A stretch of DNA of 64,000 nt from NCBI GenBank assembly GCA_030847615.1, contig JAUMIR010000002.1, forward strand, positions 119,606,309 to 119,670,308. The letters are read 5' to 3'. The DNA is from Gambelia wislizenii (lineage: Eukaryota; Chordata; Lepidosauria; Squamata; Crotaphytidae). The position numbers were made by a program, and so were the translations under genes. Under the pieces are notes generated by a model. That model had not been told where the DNA came from. It saw nothing but the letters and a program-made list of their open reading frames with translations, and did no database searches. Below are positions 46,110 to 57,890 of this stretch, one piece after another. How positions within the stretch are numbered: position 1 is the stretch's first letter; each line of letters opens with the position of its first letter.

Positions 46110-46330
46110 ATCTCCTGATGGTCTGGTTCTTGGAGATCCTACTTTTAGATGTGTATAATTCTCTTGATGAAATTTGTTGAGCTGGGTTGGAGAATTCAGG
46201 TAGAAGTTCTATAATGGCCTTTATAAACATATTAGGAATTATGTTAATGAACGATTCATCAAACTAGGCAAATTAATATGGCTCTTCTGAAGCCCATTTC
46301 CATAATGGTTGTCTGGAACAATCATGTAGA
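46110..46330 (-). promoter_or_regulatory. Upstream module of the TAS2R pseudogene (decayed)
   Basis: On the minus strand it contains ATTATGGAAATGGG and TAGTTTGATGAATCG, shared with copy 1. The octamer core is altered to ATTTGCCT (46273-46266) and the TATA-like block reads TTTATAAAGG. 46330-46930 shows no gene; there is a 13-bp direct repeat AATAAGGTTGTAC at about 46387. Confidence 0.55.
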
Positions 46331-46929
46331 TACTGGCTAGAAAAGCTTTCTATAAATCAAGGGAGGTGTTCAATTCTCGCAACTCAATAAGGTTGTACAA
46401 TAAGGTTGTACACAGACAATGCCTTCAGCTGGCACAGATTTTATACTCCAGATCACTGGCAGACATACCACAGGTGCCAGGAATCCAAAGCACTGGGCCC
46501 CACCTACTGTTCTGGCAGAAATAAGCAACACTGTTTTCTCCACTGCCCACTCTCTCAAAAGGTGTTCTTTTATTTATCTTGGCCAGGCAACCCTCTGTTC
46601 CTCTCTCTTTCCAAGTGCCCATGTAGGGTCACGAAGTAAACAGCTGATGAAAAGAATAAAGTCAACAGGAAGCAGTCACGCAAGTGTTGTAAAATGAGAA
46701 GATGCTCCATGGCAAGTTGACTCTCCCACAGCCCCTATCCCTTTCCTCAAGTGGTTTCTTCTCTAATTTATTCTGTGGTACTGCAGGATCAGGTAAGAAG
46801 TGAGCTTAGGAAGGAGGAAACAGGGAGGAGGAGGAAGTATTAGTCAAAGATATTACGTGGAGAGACGACTGCTTGCCAGAAGAGAGGAAGGGAGATGAAG
46901 ATACAATTTGAGATGAGATGAGGTCATAG

Positions 46930-47880
46930 TGTTACCCTAAGAGGTGGGGGTCCATTGGGGTCCCACCCATGATGCCAATGTCTAGCTTAATATTTGGGGG
47001 AATTATAAGCTCAAATGGATGGTCGGCGAAAGGAGGGTAACTTTGAGGACCTTTTCACCCATGTATACCAGTACAAACTGTAGATGAGGCTCCAGTTTAA
47101 GTAAAACAAAGTATTTTATTGGAATAACATAGACTAACACACAAAAATGTACACTCTTACGAACCATACAAGGCTATTAGAAAAGGGAGTGGGAAGGGTT
47201 GGAGCTAGAAGTTTGGGAAAGGGAAATAGTTACCAGTCTCAGAGAGAAGAGAGTTCCATGCAGTGAAGGTCCCCAGACAGGTGGCTGAGGGTGGTACAGT
47301 AGAGTCCCAGTCTGTGGCACACCCAGAAAGAGAGTAGGCGGGTCCTTCTGTAGCACACTCTGCTATGGTTGGGGCTGTGATATTTATAACCCATTTCATG
47401 CCTTGAAGGTGTCTTCTGGCTACAACAATGGCTAGATAGCTCTCCCATGGGAGAGACAAAGGAAACCAAAACTCAACTGATTACTTTACTTATAGAATGC
47501 TAATACATTGATGGTTTTGTGACAACCTTGCAGGGTTGGACAGGAGGGGGTGTGAGGAGAGTTCTCTGAAGGATATGAGAGGAGGAAATGTCAATTATCT
47601 GCATGATTGAATTATAGTTTGAGACGCTCGGGGCGGAGAGAGAAGGATTAGCATATACCCCTTAACAACTGAGTCATTAGCATAACCCATTAACTCTAGG
47701 GGCTTTCTACATAATCCAATTTAAGTCTTCCCATGATTATATTTTTAGACACGTCTCATCTCATTGTGACCTTTGACTGCCCTGTAATATGCCTAGCCTT
47801 ACAGCCAACGTGACCTTGAAAAGTGTCTAATATATCCAGTTATGGAATCTTGCGCAGAGGGGTAGTAGGGTATAGTAACA
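46930..47880 (-). mobile_element. Solo LTR, same family as 15566-16489
   Basis: Begins TGTTACCCTAAG and ends ATAGTAACA. The interior parallels the first copy throughout (TGATGCCAATGTCTAGCTTA; AAGTATTTTATTGGAATAA; GGTTTTGTGACAACCTTG; TAACTCTAGGGGCTTTC). Flanks ATAG and GTAG are a possible 4-bp duplication with one mismatch. Confidence 0.72.
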
Positions 47881-47962
47881 GTAGGATCATACAGCTGGAA
47901 GAGACCACAAGGGGCATACAGTTCAACCCCCTGCCATGCAGGAATACACAGTCAAAGTTTGT
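47881..47962 (-). mobile_element. CR1 LINE 3' tail fragment (antisense)
   Basis: GGATCATACAGCTGGAAGAG, ACCACAAGGGGCATACAGTT and CAACCCCCTGCCATGCAGG are the reverse complement of the last about 80 bp of CR1. It abuts the LTR directly. 47962-48189 has no recognised feature. Confidence 0.8.
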
Positions 47963-48495
47963 TCTCACTTCACTCCACTACTCTCTTCTCAGTTAAAGAA
48001 AATGCCTCTGGTGTGCAGTATGATCTACTAAGACACTCAAAGGGGAGAGGTTTTGGGAAAGGTTTTGAGAAGTGCAGCAAGCTCATGGAAGTTGTTAAGT
48101 GGGTGAAGAATGTGCCCATATTCCTAACTTCTTGGTGAAAAAGGACTCTTGTTCCATCACCAAATCCATTACTCTACTATTCACTCAGTTCTAAGGATTC
48201 TTCAGAGGATGAGAAAGAAAGAGGTGAATCTGCACTTCCTTGGTGTAGTGTTACAAATGGAGGACAAGTGGAAGGCCAAATGTCTAAAGTCACAAAGTCA
48301 CAACCTCTTTTCCTAACTTCTCAGAGGAAGAAATTCCAGTGATTTCCCCATCCCCTTATTAGGCAAGGAGGACCGAGCTCAACCTGTCTTCTTGTATCCT
48401 TCCCCCACATCAGTTGTCACAAATCTGCCCTGTGTGTTTGGTGAATTCCCTTCCCTGTCTTGTTTATTGTTGTGTGCACACAAAATGAGACTTAG

Positions 48496-48810
48496 GACAT
48501 TTTCAGACAGCACTTATTGTGGGATCATGTCCCGGGAGAGGAACGGTGCTCTTGCGCGGCAGGGGGTCCTTTTCGGACGCCGCTGTCCCTCTTCCAGGAT
48601 CATTTGTGGCACGTCCGTGAAGCTTTGGAAGCAGCCGCGCCATATTTTAATCACGGGCAACTTCCATGATTAAAATATGGTGCGGCCGCTTCCAAAGATT
48701 CACGGACGTGCCACAAATGGTCCCGGAAGAGGGAAGGCAGCGTCCGAAAAGGAACTCGCAGGTTCCTCTCCTGGGACCTGATCCCATGGTAAGTGCTGTC
48801 TGAAAATGTC
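48496..48810. mobile_element. Palindromic hairpin MITE, mirror copy of H5
   Basis: Ends GACATTTTCAGACAGCACTT and AAGTGCTGTCTGAAAATGTC, flanked by CTTAG (48491-48495) and CTCAG (48811-48815). Confidence 0.85.
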
Positions 48811-48819
48811 CTCAGGCTG

Positions 48820-49044
48820 CTACCACACTGGAGAAATAATACAGCCTGACACTGCTTTAACTATCATGGCTCCATCCTATGGAATCTTGGCATTTGTATT
48901 TTATTGTGGCACTAGAGCTCTCTGATGGAGAAGGCGAAATATCTCATAAAACCACAAATCCCAGAATTCCATAGCATTGAGCCATGGCAGTTAAAGTGGT
49001 GTCAAATGGCTTTATTTCTGCAGTGTGGCAACAGCCTAAGGGTG
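48820..49044. mobile_element. Palindromic MITE, GGGATTTGTAGTTT family, mirror copy
   Basis: Reverse complement of 42827-43050, including CTATGGAATCTTGGCATTTG and ACCACAAATCCCAGAATTCC. Confidence 0.75.
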
Positions 49045-49854
49045 CATCCCAATGGGAAGAAAATATCTGTGCAAGTCCCAGGTTTTCTTCCTGTAGAAAC
49101 CAATTTTATTTTGGAGATTCACATGACTTTTTCCTCATCCTTAAGTATTTCCTGGGAGTTCCTGACATTACCAAGGACTTTTAATTGCCACTCCCCAAGC
49201 TGGTTTAAATTAACCCAAGTACTTTCTAAAATAAAATGTATCTGTTCTTGCCTGGGTGTTGGTACTATCTTAGAAGCAGTAAAAAATGGCTATTGCCAAG
49301 TAAATACAGCTGTTGTTTCCAGGACACAGATTCAACAGAGATCAAGCAAGGGAAAGAGGAGTTTTAACACTAAAACAAAATGATCCAAATACCTAACTAG
49401 TGTAATGTTGCTAAAGCACTTTAGCAGTTTGACTATTTAACTCCTGAATAAAGGCTCAGTGGAAATTGGTGAAAATTAGTTTCTAAAATGTTGGATGAAA
49501 CTGGATATTACACATGATCAGTGGGTGGGGGAAAGGGAAGGACAGAAGCAAAGAGGGAGGGGAAACCTGGCATTTTTCAAGAAAGAGACTAGATGCAACT
49601 TGGGTATAAACAGGTACAATCAAAACAAAAAGAACTGGAAACTCTCTAAACTTCCAGAGATTTCCCCCACTAAAATAATCCCAATAATACTTCTAGAAGT
49701 CTCTGGGCTTGTCTACACAAGTGAAAAAAATTCTGATTCCAATCACATTTTCCTGGTCCACAGTGACCCCACACACATCTATCTTTGTTAAAGCAACGTG
49801 AAAGCAGCATTACCAGCCACACATTTCCCCTAAGCAAGCTCACTTCAGTGAAAG

Positions 49855-50765
49855 GACTTTATCAGACGCACTAAATACGGCGCCATAACGATACCACATA
49901 AATGCGAAAGGGCGCATGTATCACATGACGTCGCCCCTTCACGTTTATATCCCTACCAAAACCCATACTTATCTGAAGCCATCAATTGATTCCCATGGTG
50001 CTTTAGTGCCAGCATTGCTGGTGTGTGAAACCTCACACTATTGTACTCACGTCAATGCAGTGTCAATGGCTGGTCTGGCGCGAACACTTCTGGGTGAGAT
50101 CACGACATGCAGGTAAGTGAAGTGATGCACTTTTTATGACCCTCCCTAGGTTACTTGGGACTTTTAAAGTGTGTTCCTGTGCTTTGTGTTACTTTTTCTT
50201 TGTTCTTTTTGTTGTTGTTTGTTCTTTTTGTTGTTGTTTTTAATTTCCTGTGTGAGTGTCTTCTTCCAAGAATACGTGGGATTTTGAACGAGGAAGTGAG
50301 CTCCGTTCACTTCCTCTTTCATTGCTGGGGAGCCTTTGCTGGCAAAGCAAGATAAGGAGATTTTCACACGGGGGAAATAACCCCTGCAGAGATCGGGAGA
50401 GAAACGGGGCTGTTCCGCTGCCAGCACCCCATTTTGCATGCCCCCTTCCATCTCCCAATCTCCCTTCATCCTCCCTCCATCCTGCTTCCATTTTTCTTGC
50501 AATATTTCCCACTATTTTTTACTAACTAAGAACTTTCGTTAGTAAAAAATATTGCAAGGAAAATGGAAGCAGGACGGAGGGAGAACGAAGGGAGGTCGGG
50601 AGAAGGCAGGGGGCGTGTTAAACAGGGCGCTGGCAGCGGAACAGCCCCGTTTCTCTCCTGATCTCCGCAGGGGTTATTTCCCCTGTGTGAAAATCTCATA
50701 AGTGTGGAGGGGAGCATTCTTTATGCCAGCAAAAGAACGTTTTAAGGGGCTCATCTGATAAAGTC
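49855..50765. mobile_element. Family B DNA element, mirror copy, with nested hairpin
   Basis: Starts GACTTTATCAGACGCAC and ends CATCTGATAAAGTC. It includes the nested hairpin MITE 50357-50697, flanked by ATAAG on both sides. Confidence 0.7.
50357..50697. mobile_element. Palindromic hairpin MITE, mirror copy of H4, nested
   Basis: Ends GAGATTTTCACACGGGGGAA and CCCTGTGTGAAAATCTC; direct ATAAG at 50352-50356 and 50698-50702. Confidence 0.86.
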
Positions 50766-51522
50766 CTAAGAGGGCAGTCTTGCTATGATCATGTGTCCTG
50801 TACTATGCATTATATGCAGATAGGCAGAAGTGTGCTAATAATGATATACAAGTATCTGCACAAATGCATCTTCAAAAAATACTAATGTCTGCATGCCAGT
50901 AAAACATAAATACAAAGAGTAAGTAGCTTTTCCCACCCACGCCACTCCACACCAAAGCCAACTCAGTGGTGGCCACATGTACAGTAAAATAAACCTTTTT
51001 TTCCAAGAAAGTCTGGTATAAAAGGTAATTTTTAAAAAAAAAATAGATCTAAGGCTTCAGGGGCCAAAAAGAACTGTATTCGATTTGAATCCTCAAGAAT
51101 ATTGTGGGGCCGTTTACACAGCAAAATAAATCCTCAAAGAATGTGACAAGAAGCCTGATAGGTCCCATGCGTTTCGAAGCCACAGTGCCCTTTTCAGAAG
51201 GAGGGGGAGCGAAAAACCCATAAGTCGCGCAGTATCAGCTTTCGCCAGTTTTCCCTACTTTTTTGATAAAGTTTGCGAAAATATGCACAATTGGTTGTGT
51301 GAACTTACTATTTGCAAATGTCTGTGTGAACTTGCAGCAACCTTTTCGAATTAGCGTGAGCAGAGCTGAATCCTGATTGGTTGGAGTGACCATTGTACCT
51401 TCTCCGAATAGACAGAGGGGTTGGAGAGAGAAATCCACCAAGCCTGCCATTTGCCCCTTCTTCTGCTTGCAGCCCACTTTGGGAAATCTGCTCTGAGCCC
51501 TTCCTGTCTGTTTCAAAGGAAG

Positions 51523-51880
51523 GCTTTGAGGGCAGGGAAGACAATCGGGAATGGGGCTAGCCCCCGCTTGGGTGGTGTGTGTGTGTGTGTGCATGCGTGT
51601 GTGCGTGCGTGCTGCAACCGACCGATTGCACCGTTGTGCTTTTGTTTATGCTTCCCTTCAGTCCTTTGTCTTTATTCAAGGCTTTCAGGGCAGGGAAGAC
51701 GATCGGGAATGGGGCTAGCCCCTGCTTGGGTGGTGTGTGTATGTGTGTGTGCGTGCGTGCATACGTGATGCAACTGATTGCTCCATTACGCTTTTGTTTG
51801 TTTGTGCTTCCCTTCACTCCTTTCTTTATTCAAGGCTTTTGGGGCAGGGAAGACGATCGGGAACTTGACAGATCACTTTG
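51523..51880. repeat. Tandem repeat, about 156-bp unit, mirror copy
   Basis: Reverse complement of 39990-40345, with (GT)n/(GTGC)n runs at about 51574-51611 and 51734-51763. Confidence 0.85.
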
Positions 51881-52605
51881 TCGTTCTTTTGTTTGTTTGT
51901 GCTTTTCTTCCCTCACATTATTTATGGTCTATGACCCCCTCCTTGCTCCCTCCCCACCTCCTGCCTGGCTTTAATCATCTGGAGGCCATGTCCCCCCACC
52001 TTTGCCTGTGTAAACTAATGAAAACTGAAACTTGCCGCATCTTCCAAATAAGCCAGAATTTGTGTGAATTATGCACTCCTGATGCGAAAGAATGGTAATC
52101 TGGAATTTTACGAACTTTATCCTCTTGTGGAACTGGCACCTGTGTGTTCTACCAGCCCCCGGTACAATGTGAGTACGGCTTTTTTGCCTGTGCAGACAAA
52201 TCTTCTGAGTGTAACTGAACATACTTGTGAGTAGACCTCCTTAGGACTGGCCTAAAAACAGAAGTATGGCTTTCCTTTAACTATTGTAGTGGTTCAGGAT
52301 TTGGAAAAGTTCACTGACTGCTTACTCTACAGGAGTTCAATCTGCAGCTTCTGTGCCATCAGACTTATACCAGCAATGGCTGCAACAGAGTAGAGCAGAG
52401 GCTGCTCCTTCGTCCTCACGTCTTCCCCAGCTGTGTAACAGCAGGCACAGAGTATTCTTTGTCACAACTTGATCCCCTGTCCTCTGTTCAGCTACAGTGG
52501 TGCTCCTAGGACCATTCTGTCTGCCCTTGCATTCCTGGGGAGAACAGGATAACTTCAACCCTCAGCATAAAGTTGTTCCTTCTTTCCTGGGTGTGTGAGA
52601 GTAGG

Positions 52606-52933
52606 GACTTTTTCAGACAAGGGTTACCGCGCAAGAAGCTTGCAGAAGAGGTATGGCGCGGTCACACCGCAGGGGGTCCATTTCGGATGATGCCGTCCCT
52701 CTCTCGGCATCGTCCGTGTCAGTTCTGTGTACGATTGAAGGCAGCTGCACCATTTTTTACTCACAGAAGTTGTCCGTAAGTAAAATATGGCGCAGCTGCC
52801 TTCAATCATACACGGAACTGACATAGACGATGCCGAGAGAGGGACAACATCATCCGAAACAGACCCCCTGCCATGTGACAGCACCGTACCTCTTCCGCAA
52901 GCTTCTTGCATGGTAACCCTTGTCTGAAAAGTC
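52606..52933. mobile_element. Palindromic hairpin MITE, mirror copy of H3
   Basis: Ends GACTTTTTCAGACAAGGGTT and AACCCTTGTCTGAAAAGTC. Confidence 0.85.
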
Positions 52934-53366
52934 CTGAATGGAACACATCCATATGGCCTCTTGAGCTTACTTGTGACTGGGGAAGCAGAGGAGTACAAGA
53001 AACTAGGGAATAGAATGTGGTGAAGGGGCAAGATGAGGCAAGGAAGGGGAAAAGGTACAAATCCAGGGTAAGGGAGGGAGGCATTGTAAAGACACAAGGT
53101 GAAGCTAAAGAGATGAAGGAGGAGGAGGAAAAAGGTGAGATGTGCAGTGAGAGGGTGCTAGGAACAAGAAAAGTAGGCATATGATAAGTTCAAAAGAGGA
53201 GGTGTGTTTTCTAAATTATTCCTTACTTTCTTCTGCATTTTCCCTGTGAATCAGATGGCACCCACTCTCATATTTTAATGGATCTGTACCATTTTGCCAT
53301 TAGTAAAAACAGATGGCCAAAAAAAATGCTATAGTGATCTGATTAAACTTCAGTAGCATTAGAAAT

Positions 53367-53475
53367 GCTTGGGCGAGTCATACACTCTCAACCTCAGAAA
53401 ACCCTGTGATAGGATTGCCTTGAGGTTGCCATAAGTTAGAAACGATTTGAAGGCACACAACAACAACAACAATGC
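53367..53475 (+). mobile_element. SINE 3' part, mirror copy
   Basis: GAGTCATACACTCTCAACCT, GATTTGAAGGCACACAACAA and (AAC)n; reverse complement of 35066-35175. Confidence 0.75.
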
Positions 53476-53686
53476 ATGACAAAATGTTGTTGTTATTGGT
53501 GGTGCTGTTGTTGTTACCACCACCACAATACCAAGAACGTATACAGCTGCTTTACATGGCTCTTGCCTTGCTATTATTAACCCCCACAATAACTCTGGAA
53601 GAGAGACTTGCCAGAAAGCTAGTGATGGCCCAAGGTAACATGGCAAATTCTACGATGAAGCAGGAATCTGAACTCTCTATTATTAA

Positions 53687-53780
53687 TTTGCATTTTTCTG
53701 CCTCTCTGTTTCAACTTTGATAGTGTTTTTATATTACTATAAAAACTGTATCAAAACTAAAACAGAGTGGCAGAAAAATG
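53687..53780. repeat. Inverted repeat (hairpin), mirror copy
   Basis: Same hairpin as 34757-34850: GCATTTTTCTGCCTCTCTGT pairs with ACAGAGTGGCAGAAAAATGC. Confidence 0.8.
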
Positions 53781-54088
53781 CAAAGTAATAATATTCTTGA
53801 TCATAATGATTTACATTATAGGTAAATTAGATGCCGAGATTTGAGATTCTGGAATATGGCAAACCTGTATGTAAGCATGTGTAGAATTATGGTCTTAACT
53901 TATATTTGTTTGTCAAATTCTAGTAAGATTTTTTTAGTGTTAATGGGGACACCGATCTGTTTACTGCTATCTGTAAAAAGTGAAATGCAAAGATGTGTCC
54001 CTGGTATAGCCTTGATGTAACTACTGTATATCTATTCTCAATTTGCATTCCTGTTATTGCAGCTGAGGGTTCAGTTAGTTTAAGGACA

Positions 54089-54282
54089 CCATGGTGTAGT
54101 GGTTTGAGTGTTGAACTATGACTCTGTAGACCAGGGTTCAAATCCCTGCTCAGCCCTGAAAACCCACTGGGTGACTTTGGGCAAGTTGCACACTCTCAGC
54201 CTCAGAAAACCCTGTGATAGGTTTGTCTTAAGGTTACCATAAGTTGGAAATGACTTGAGAGGACACAACAACAACAGCAAAT
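54089..54282 (+). mobile_element. tRNA-derived SINE, mirror copy
   Basis: A-box GGTGTAGTGGTTTGAGTG, B-box GGGTTCAAATCCC, body CTGGGTGACTTTGGGCAAG, tail GACTTGAGAGGACACAACAA. The most complete SINE of this type in readable (+) orientation. Confidence 0.84.
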
Positions 54283-54471
54283 CTCTTCGATGTGGCTAAC
54301 AATCTCCATACAGGGCTGAGAGAAGAGAAAGATGTTTTACTCTGAGCATTATAGAAATCCACACACACCGGGGGGATATGTTCAGACTCTGTGGAACAAA
54401 TGCAGATTTAATGAGAAAAGAATTGATCATGCAGAAAGCCAGTAATGTAAACCCTTGCGCTTGTTTATTCA

Positions 54472-54631
54472 GAAGAGGCTTATCACACGAGGGAAGGGAA
54501 ACGCACGTACAGCCCGATACTAGTGCTTCCCACCTTACCTTATCACAACACTGATGTCATTTGATAAGGCAAAGCAGGAGGGACTATTATCAGGCTGCTC
54601 TGCTGCTTCCCTTCCCTTGTGCGATAAGCCT
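54472..54631. mobile_element. Short palindromic MITE, mirror copy
   Basis: Reverse complement of 33909-34068: AGGCTTATCACACGAGGGAA at the left and TTCCCTTGTGCGATAAGCCT at the right. Confidence 0.75.
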
Positions 54632-55013
54632 TCCAATCCCACTGGGTTCAATGAGGCTTTCTTCATGGGCTGCAGGGTTTGTGGATGGTTTTCCTTTGAT
54701 TATGTTGCCAGACAGTAACAGAGAACAGGATGAAACTCACACATTTGAAAATGGAATACTCAGACTTACTGCATGAGGAGGTCTAATAAATGTACCGCAA
54801 GGCAAAGCATCATCTATGTAATGTGCCTCCATCTACCAAAAACTAATTTTGAAAGCCAGACTGCCAACATAGAAAATTGTACCGTAGTTTTTGTGTGTTT
54901 GGGTATCTTGAAACCATTAATTAGGGCATAGAAGGCCCACCATGTCTTTTCCTAGTGAGATTTTTTTTTAAAAAAAGCCAATGTCAGTTTAGTCCTCTTT
55001 TTTTAGTTCTTAG

Positions 55014-55362
55014 GAGGTTTTCAGACCGCGTTTTACCATGGCTCATGCGGGAGGAGCTTCCAGGAGAGGGACGGCGGTCTTGTGCAGGAGAGGGTCGTTT
55101 TCGGACGCTGCCGTCCCTCTCCCGAAACCATCCGTGTCACTTCCGTGAAGCTTCGGAAGCCGCAGAGCCATATTTTAATCACGGAGTTTGCCCGTGATTA
55201 AAATATGGCGCTGAGGCTTCCGAAGCTTCACGGAATTGACACGGATGGTTTCGGGAGAGGGACGGCGGCATCCGAAAATGACCCTCTGCCGTGCAAGACC
55301 ACTGTCCCTCTCCCGGAAGCTCCTCCCGCATGAGCCACGGTAAAACGCAGTCTGAAAATCTC
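55014..55362. mobile_element. Palindromic hairpin MITE, mirror copy of H2
   Basis: Ends GAGGTTTTCAGACCGCG and CGCAGTCTGAAAATCTC, with a direct CTTAG at 55009-55013 and 55363-55367. Confidence 0.87.
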
Positions 55363-57134
55363 CTTAGTGTTGTATAAACTATTTATTATGAACTTCACTG
55401 TTCTGTCTGGCTGAGTTGTTCTTTGAGTTCTGTTGTGTGCTGAATTACACAGCTGTGAGTGATCAAGTGTACACAAAGTGGCTGCTCATTAACTTAAACT
55501 GTACTACACACGCTTGTTTCCCAAAAGAGTCAACAAGTATTCTGAACCCTTCTACAAGATAAGACTGTATACCACTAGAATGAGATTTTGTAGTTTTGAA
55601 AAATATCCAGTTTCTCATATTTCTAACTAGGGGCTTGTCTACACAGGTAATATACGCTATCATGTTCCATCTTAGAGCCCTGCAGTCCTGACAGTGTAGA
55701 GCTTTTGCCCCATTTTGCCCTGGGAAGTCCTTACAATCCCCAGGGCAAAAACAAGGCTATGACAGGGGGAAGGCAGGGTAGGGCCCATTAAAGTGTTCTA
55801 AAACAATATTTGGTTCACTCCATTCCCTCTGGGGGAAAAACAGATTGGGCCCTATGTGACCACAGGACCCCATCCCAGCAGGCCAAGCTGTCGCTTCAGC
55901 TGCCAGTCTGCCTTGCTTTTCCACAGCAGGAAGCAGGCCTGCGGCTGGTCACATTCAGAGGGCCTCGATCCCATGTTTTCGGCCAGCTTCCTGCCTTCAG
56001 AGACAGCGAGGGAGACATCAGTGGCAGCGGCTGCAGCAACGGACTGGCGTGCCCATCTGGACTTCCTCCTGTGGCTTTTTCTCTTCTATGATTGTGATGT
56101 CCAGCCAGGACTGTTTGAATCTCCCCTGCATTTTCCTTTGTTTTAGTTCAGGCCTTAGGATGTCTGAGTATAGGAATATTTCATTGTATTAGAATTGTGG
56201 GAGGAACTGAAGAATTCCCCTGCATTTTTCCAGGTTTTGGTTTGTTCCTTCCCAGCAAGCTCTGTTCTATCTAGTAGTTTTTGGTTCTTTTGGGCAGTCT
56301 TTGCTGTGAACTTGCAGAGAGCTGTTTATTGGTGGCAAACAGGCCCAGACAGCCGGGAAGGGCATTTCTTACACCATTTAGCCAAATTAGTTGCCAACAA
56401 CCTTTTAGCCAAATTAGTTACCAACAACGTTTTAGCCAAATTAATTACCAACAACAGTCAAAGGAATCAGGAGCTGAAAGACCCTGCACCAGCTCCATTG
56501 AGTGAGGAGATCAAACCCAGAGAGATGACACCCTGAAGAGTGCTGGAACTCCAACGGTCAAGTACCTTTTATTTCAAGCCTTTTAGAGCTGGGGAGGAGA
56601 AAGCCCTTTACTTTTGTTCTTTAAAATAAGCTAACTCCTTTTTTGAACTTTATATTCAGCATCAGTGCCTTTTTGGGTAAAAGAGTTTGATCTCACCAGG
56701 GTACTGGCGTTGCACACCCAAACCTGCCACCACCTTTAGTTGGGTGTGTCTTCACAATGATAATCTTGATGTAAAGGCCTGAATCAATTTTCTTTAGCAT
56801 TCATAATAATTTAGTTTTATTTCTGACATTTATGTTGCTATAAAGGTATACTTCAGTTAATGAAGTTGATGTGTTCCTGGGTGTTATTTCTTTAACAGAA
56901 AAATTGCTACTAGAGGCAGAAATAACATGGTAAGAATAGGGACAGGTTCCTACACCACCAAAAAAGAAGAGTAATTCAATACGTTTCAGCATACTTTTTA
57001 ATCAAAACTAACAACATGCTCATGTGAAATGAAATAACCAGGTTAAGAAAGCCTTGCATAAACAAATTTTAAAACAACAGCAACAACTCATTTTGAACTT
57101 TCTAGAGACCACTGGAACTTCTTCTTCCAACATG

Positions 57135-57309
57135 CTCACGGAAGTTTTTTGTGAGTAAAAAGTGGCGCCCTTTCCTTCAATCAAGCACGGAAGCAAAATG
57201 AAAGAGGACAGGAGGGGAACATCGTCGTCTGAAACTGACCCCCTGCAGTGGGATAGCTGCGTCCCTCTCCCAACCTCAGCGGAGGTCTTTTATAGCATCT
57301 GAAAATCTC
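57135..57309. mobile_element. Half of a palindromic hairpin MITE (right half, H6b)
   Basis: Begins at the loop (CTCACGGAAGTTTTTTGTGA) exactly where homology to the left arm of the large inverted repeat ends, and runs to GCATCTGAAAATCTC, followed by CATAG (57310-57314). It complements the half at 44706-44876 over its arm with roughly 88% identity by eye. The loop is in the inverted orientation relative to that half. Nothing else recognised from 57315 to 57790. Confidence 0.75.
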
Positions 57310-57789
57310 CATAGGCTGAGGTTCTACATCAGAGTGTAACTCTACCCAAGCATTGTTTTGTTCTTCTCTTTCGTCAGCAGTTGTTAAGTCCCAAGAGAGG
57401 TGTTGCTGCTTTTGCTTATTAGTGGGGTGGGGATGGAGGGATCAGGAAGGCAAGGGAGAAAAGAGGTGCACTCACAGAGCCTAGAGCAGCTGTATCTGCA
57501 TGGTCTGAATTGCTTTCTCCCCTCTTCCCTTTCCACTGGTAAGAAGCAGCAACAGCAGCTCTCCCAGGGATTCATAGCTGCTGTGGTGTTAAGGTTTTAG
57601 GACAGAGTGCAAGTGAAAGAGAATAGCCTTGTGCACCCCATCCCAAAAGGGACATAGGTGTGCATAAACCACAGTTACACACAGAAATGTCATTAACAGG
57701 ATGCTGACCTTTGTGTAGTAAAGTGTCAAAAGAGGATAAGGGAGGCACTCAGATATCCAACAACATCACAGATGGACAAAGTACAGGCC

Positions 57790-57890
57790 TCTAGGTGATG
57801 TTAGGTTGCAACTCCCAGCATCCCTCACCAATGCTTGTGCTGGCTACCCTGCTGGGAATTGCATTCAAAATAAGAGCTGTAGAGACACAC
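57790..57890. mobile_element. Small MITE-like inverted repeat
   Basis: TTGCAACTCCCAGCATCCCT and CCCTGCTGGGAATTGCATTC are approximately complementary around a short centre. This wording is typical of a widespread reptile MITE. 57890-58260 is unassigned; a tRNA-like B-box in antisense (GATTCGAACC at about 58046) may be a SINE remnant. Confidence 0.45.

Larger units (their letters stand above)
48190..57135 (-). repeat. Right arm of the very large inverted repeat
   Basis: 8946 bp, the reverse complement of 31402-43675 without the CR1. It starts at TCTAAGGATTCTTCAGAGG and ends at CTTCTTCCAACATGC. Small substitutions versus the left arm are scattered, for example CCCACAATAAG here versus CCCACAGTAAG in the other arm (compared in the same orientation). 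The empty CR1 site is at about 52510-52518 (TAGGACCATTCTGTCTGCCC). Confidence 0.95.

Noticed and set aside
31402..57135. Whole inverted repeat as a pure assembly artefact
   Set aside because: Scattered substitutions between arms, an arm-specific CR1 with its own target duplication, and a unique spacer argue against a simple mis-join, though reads are needed to be certain.
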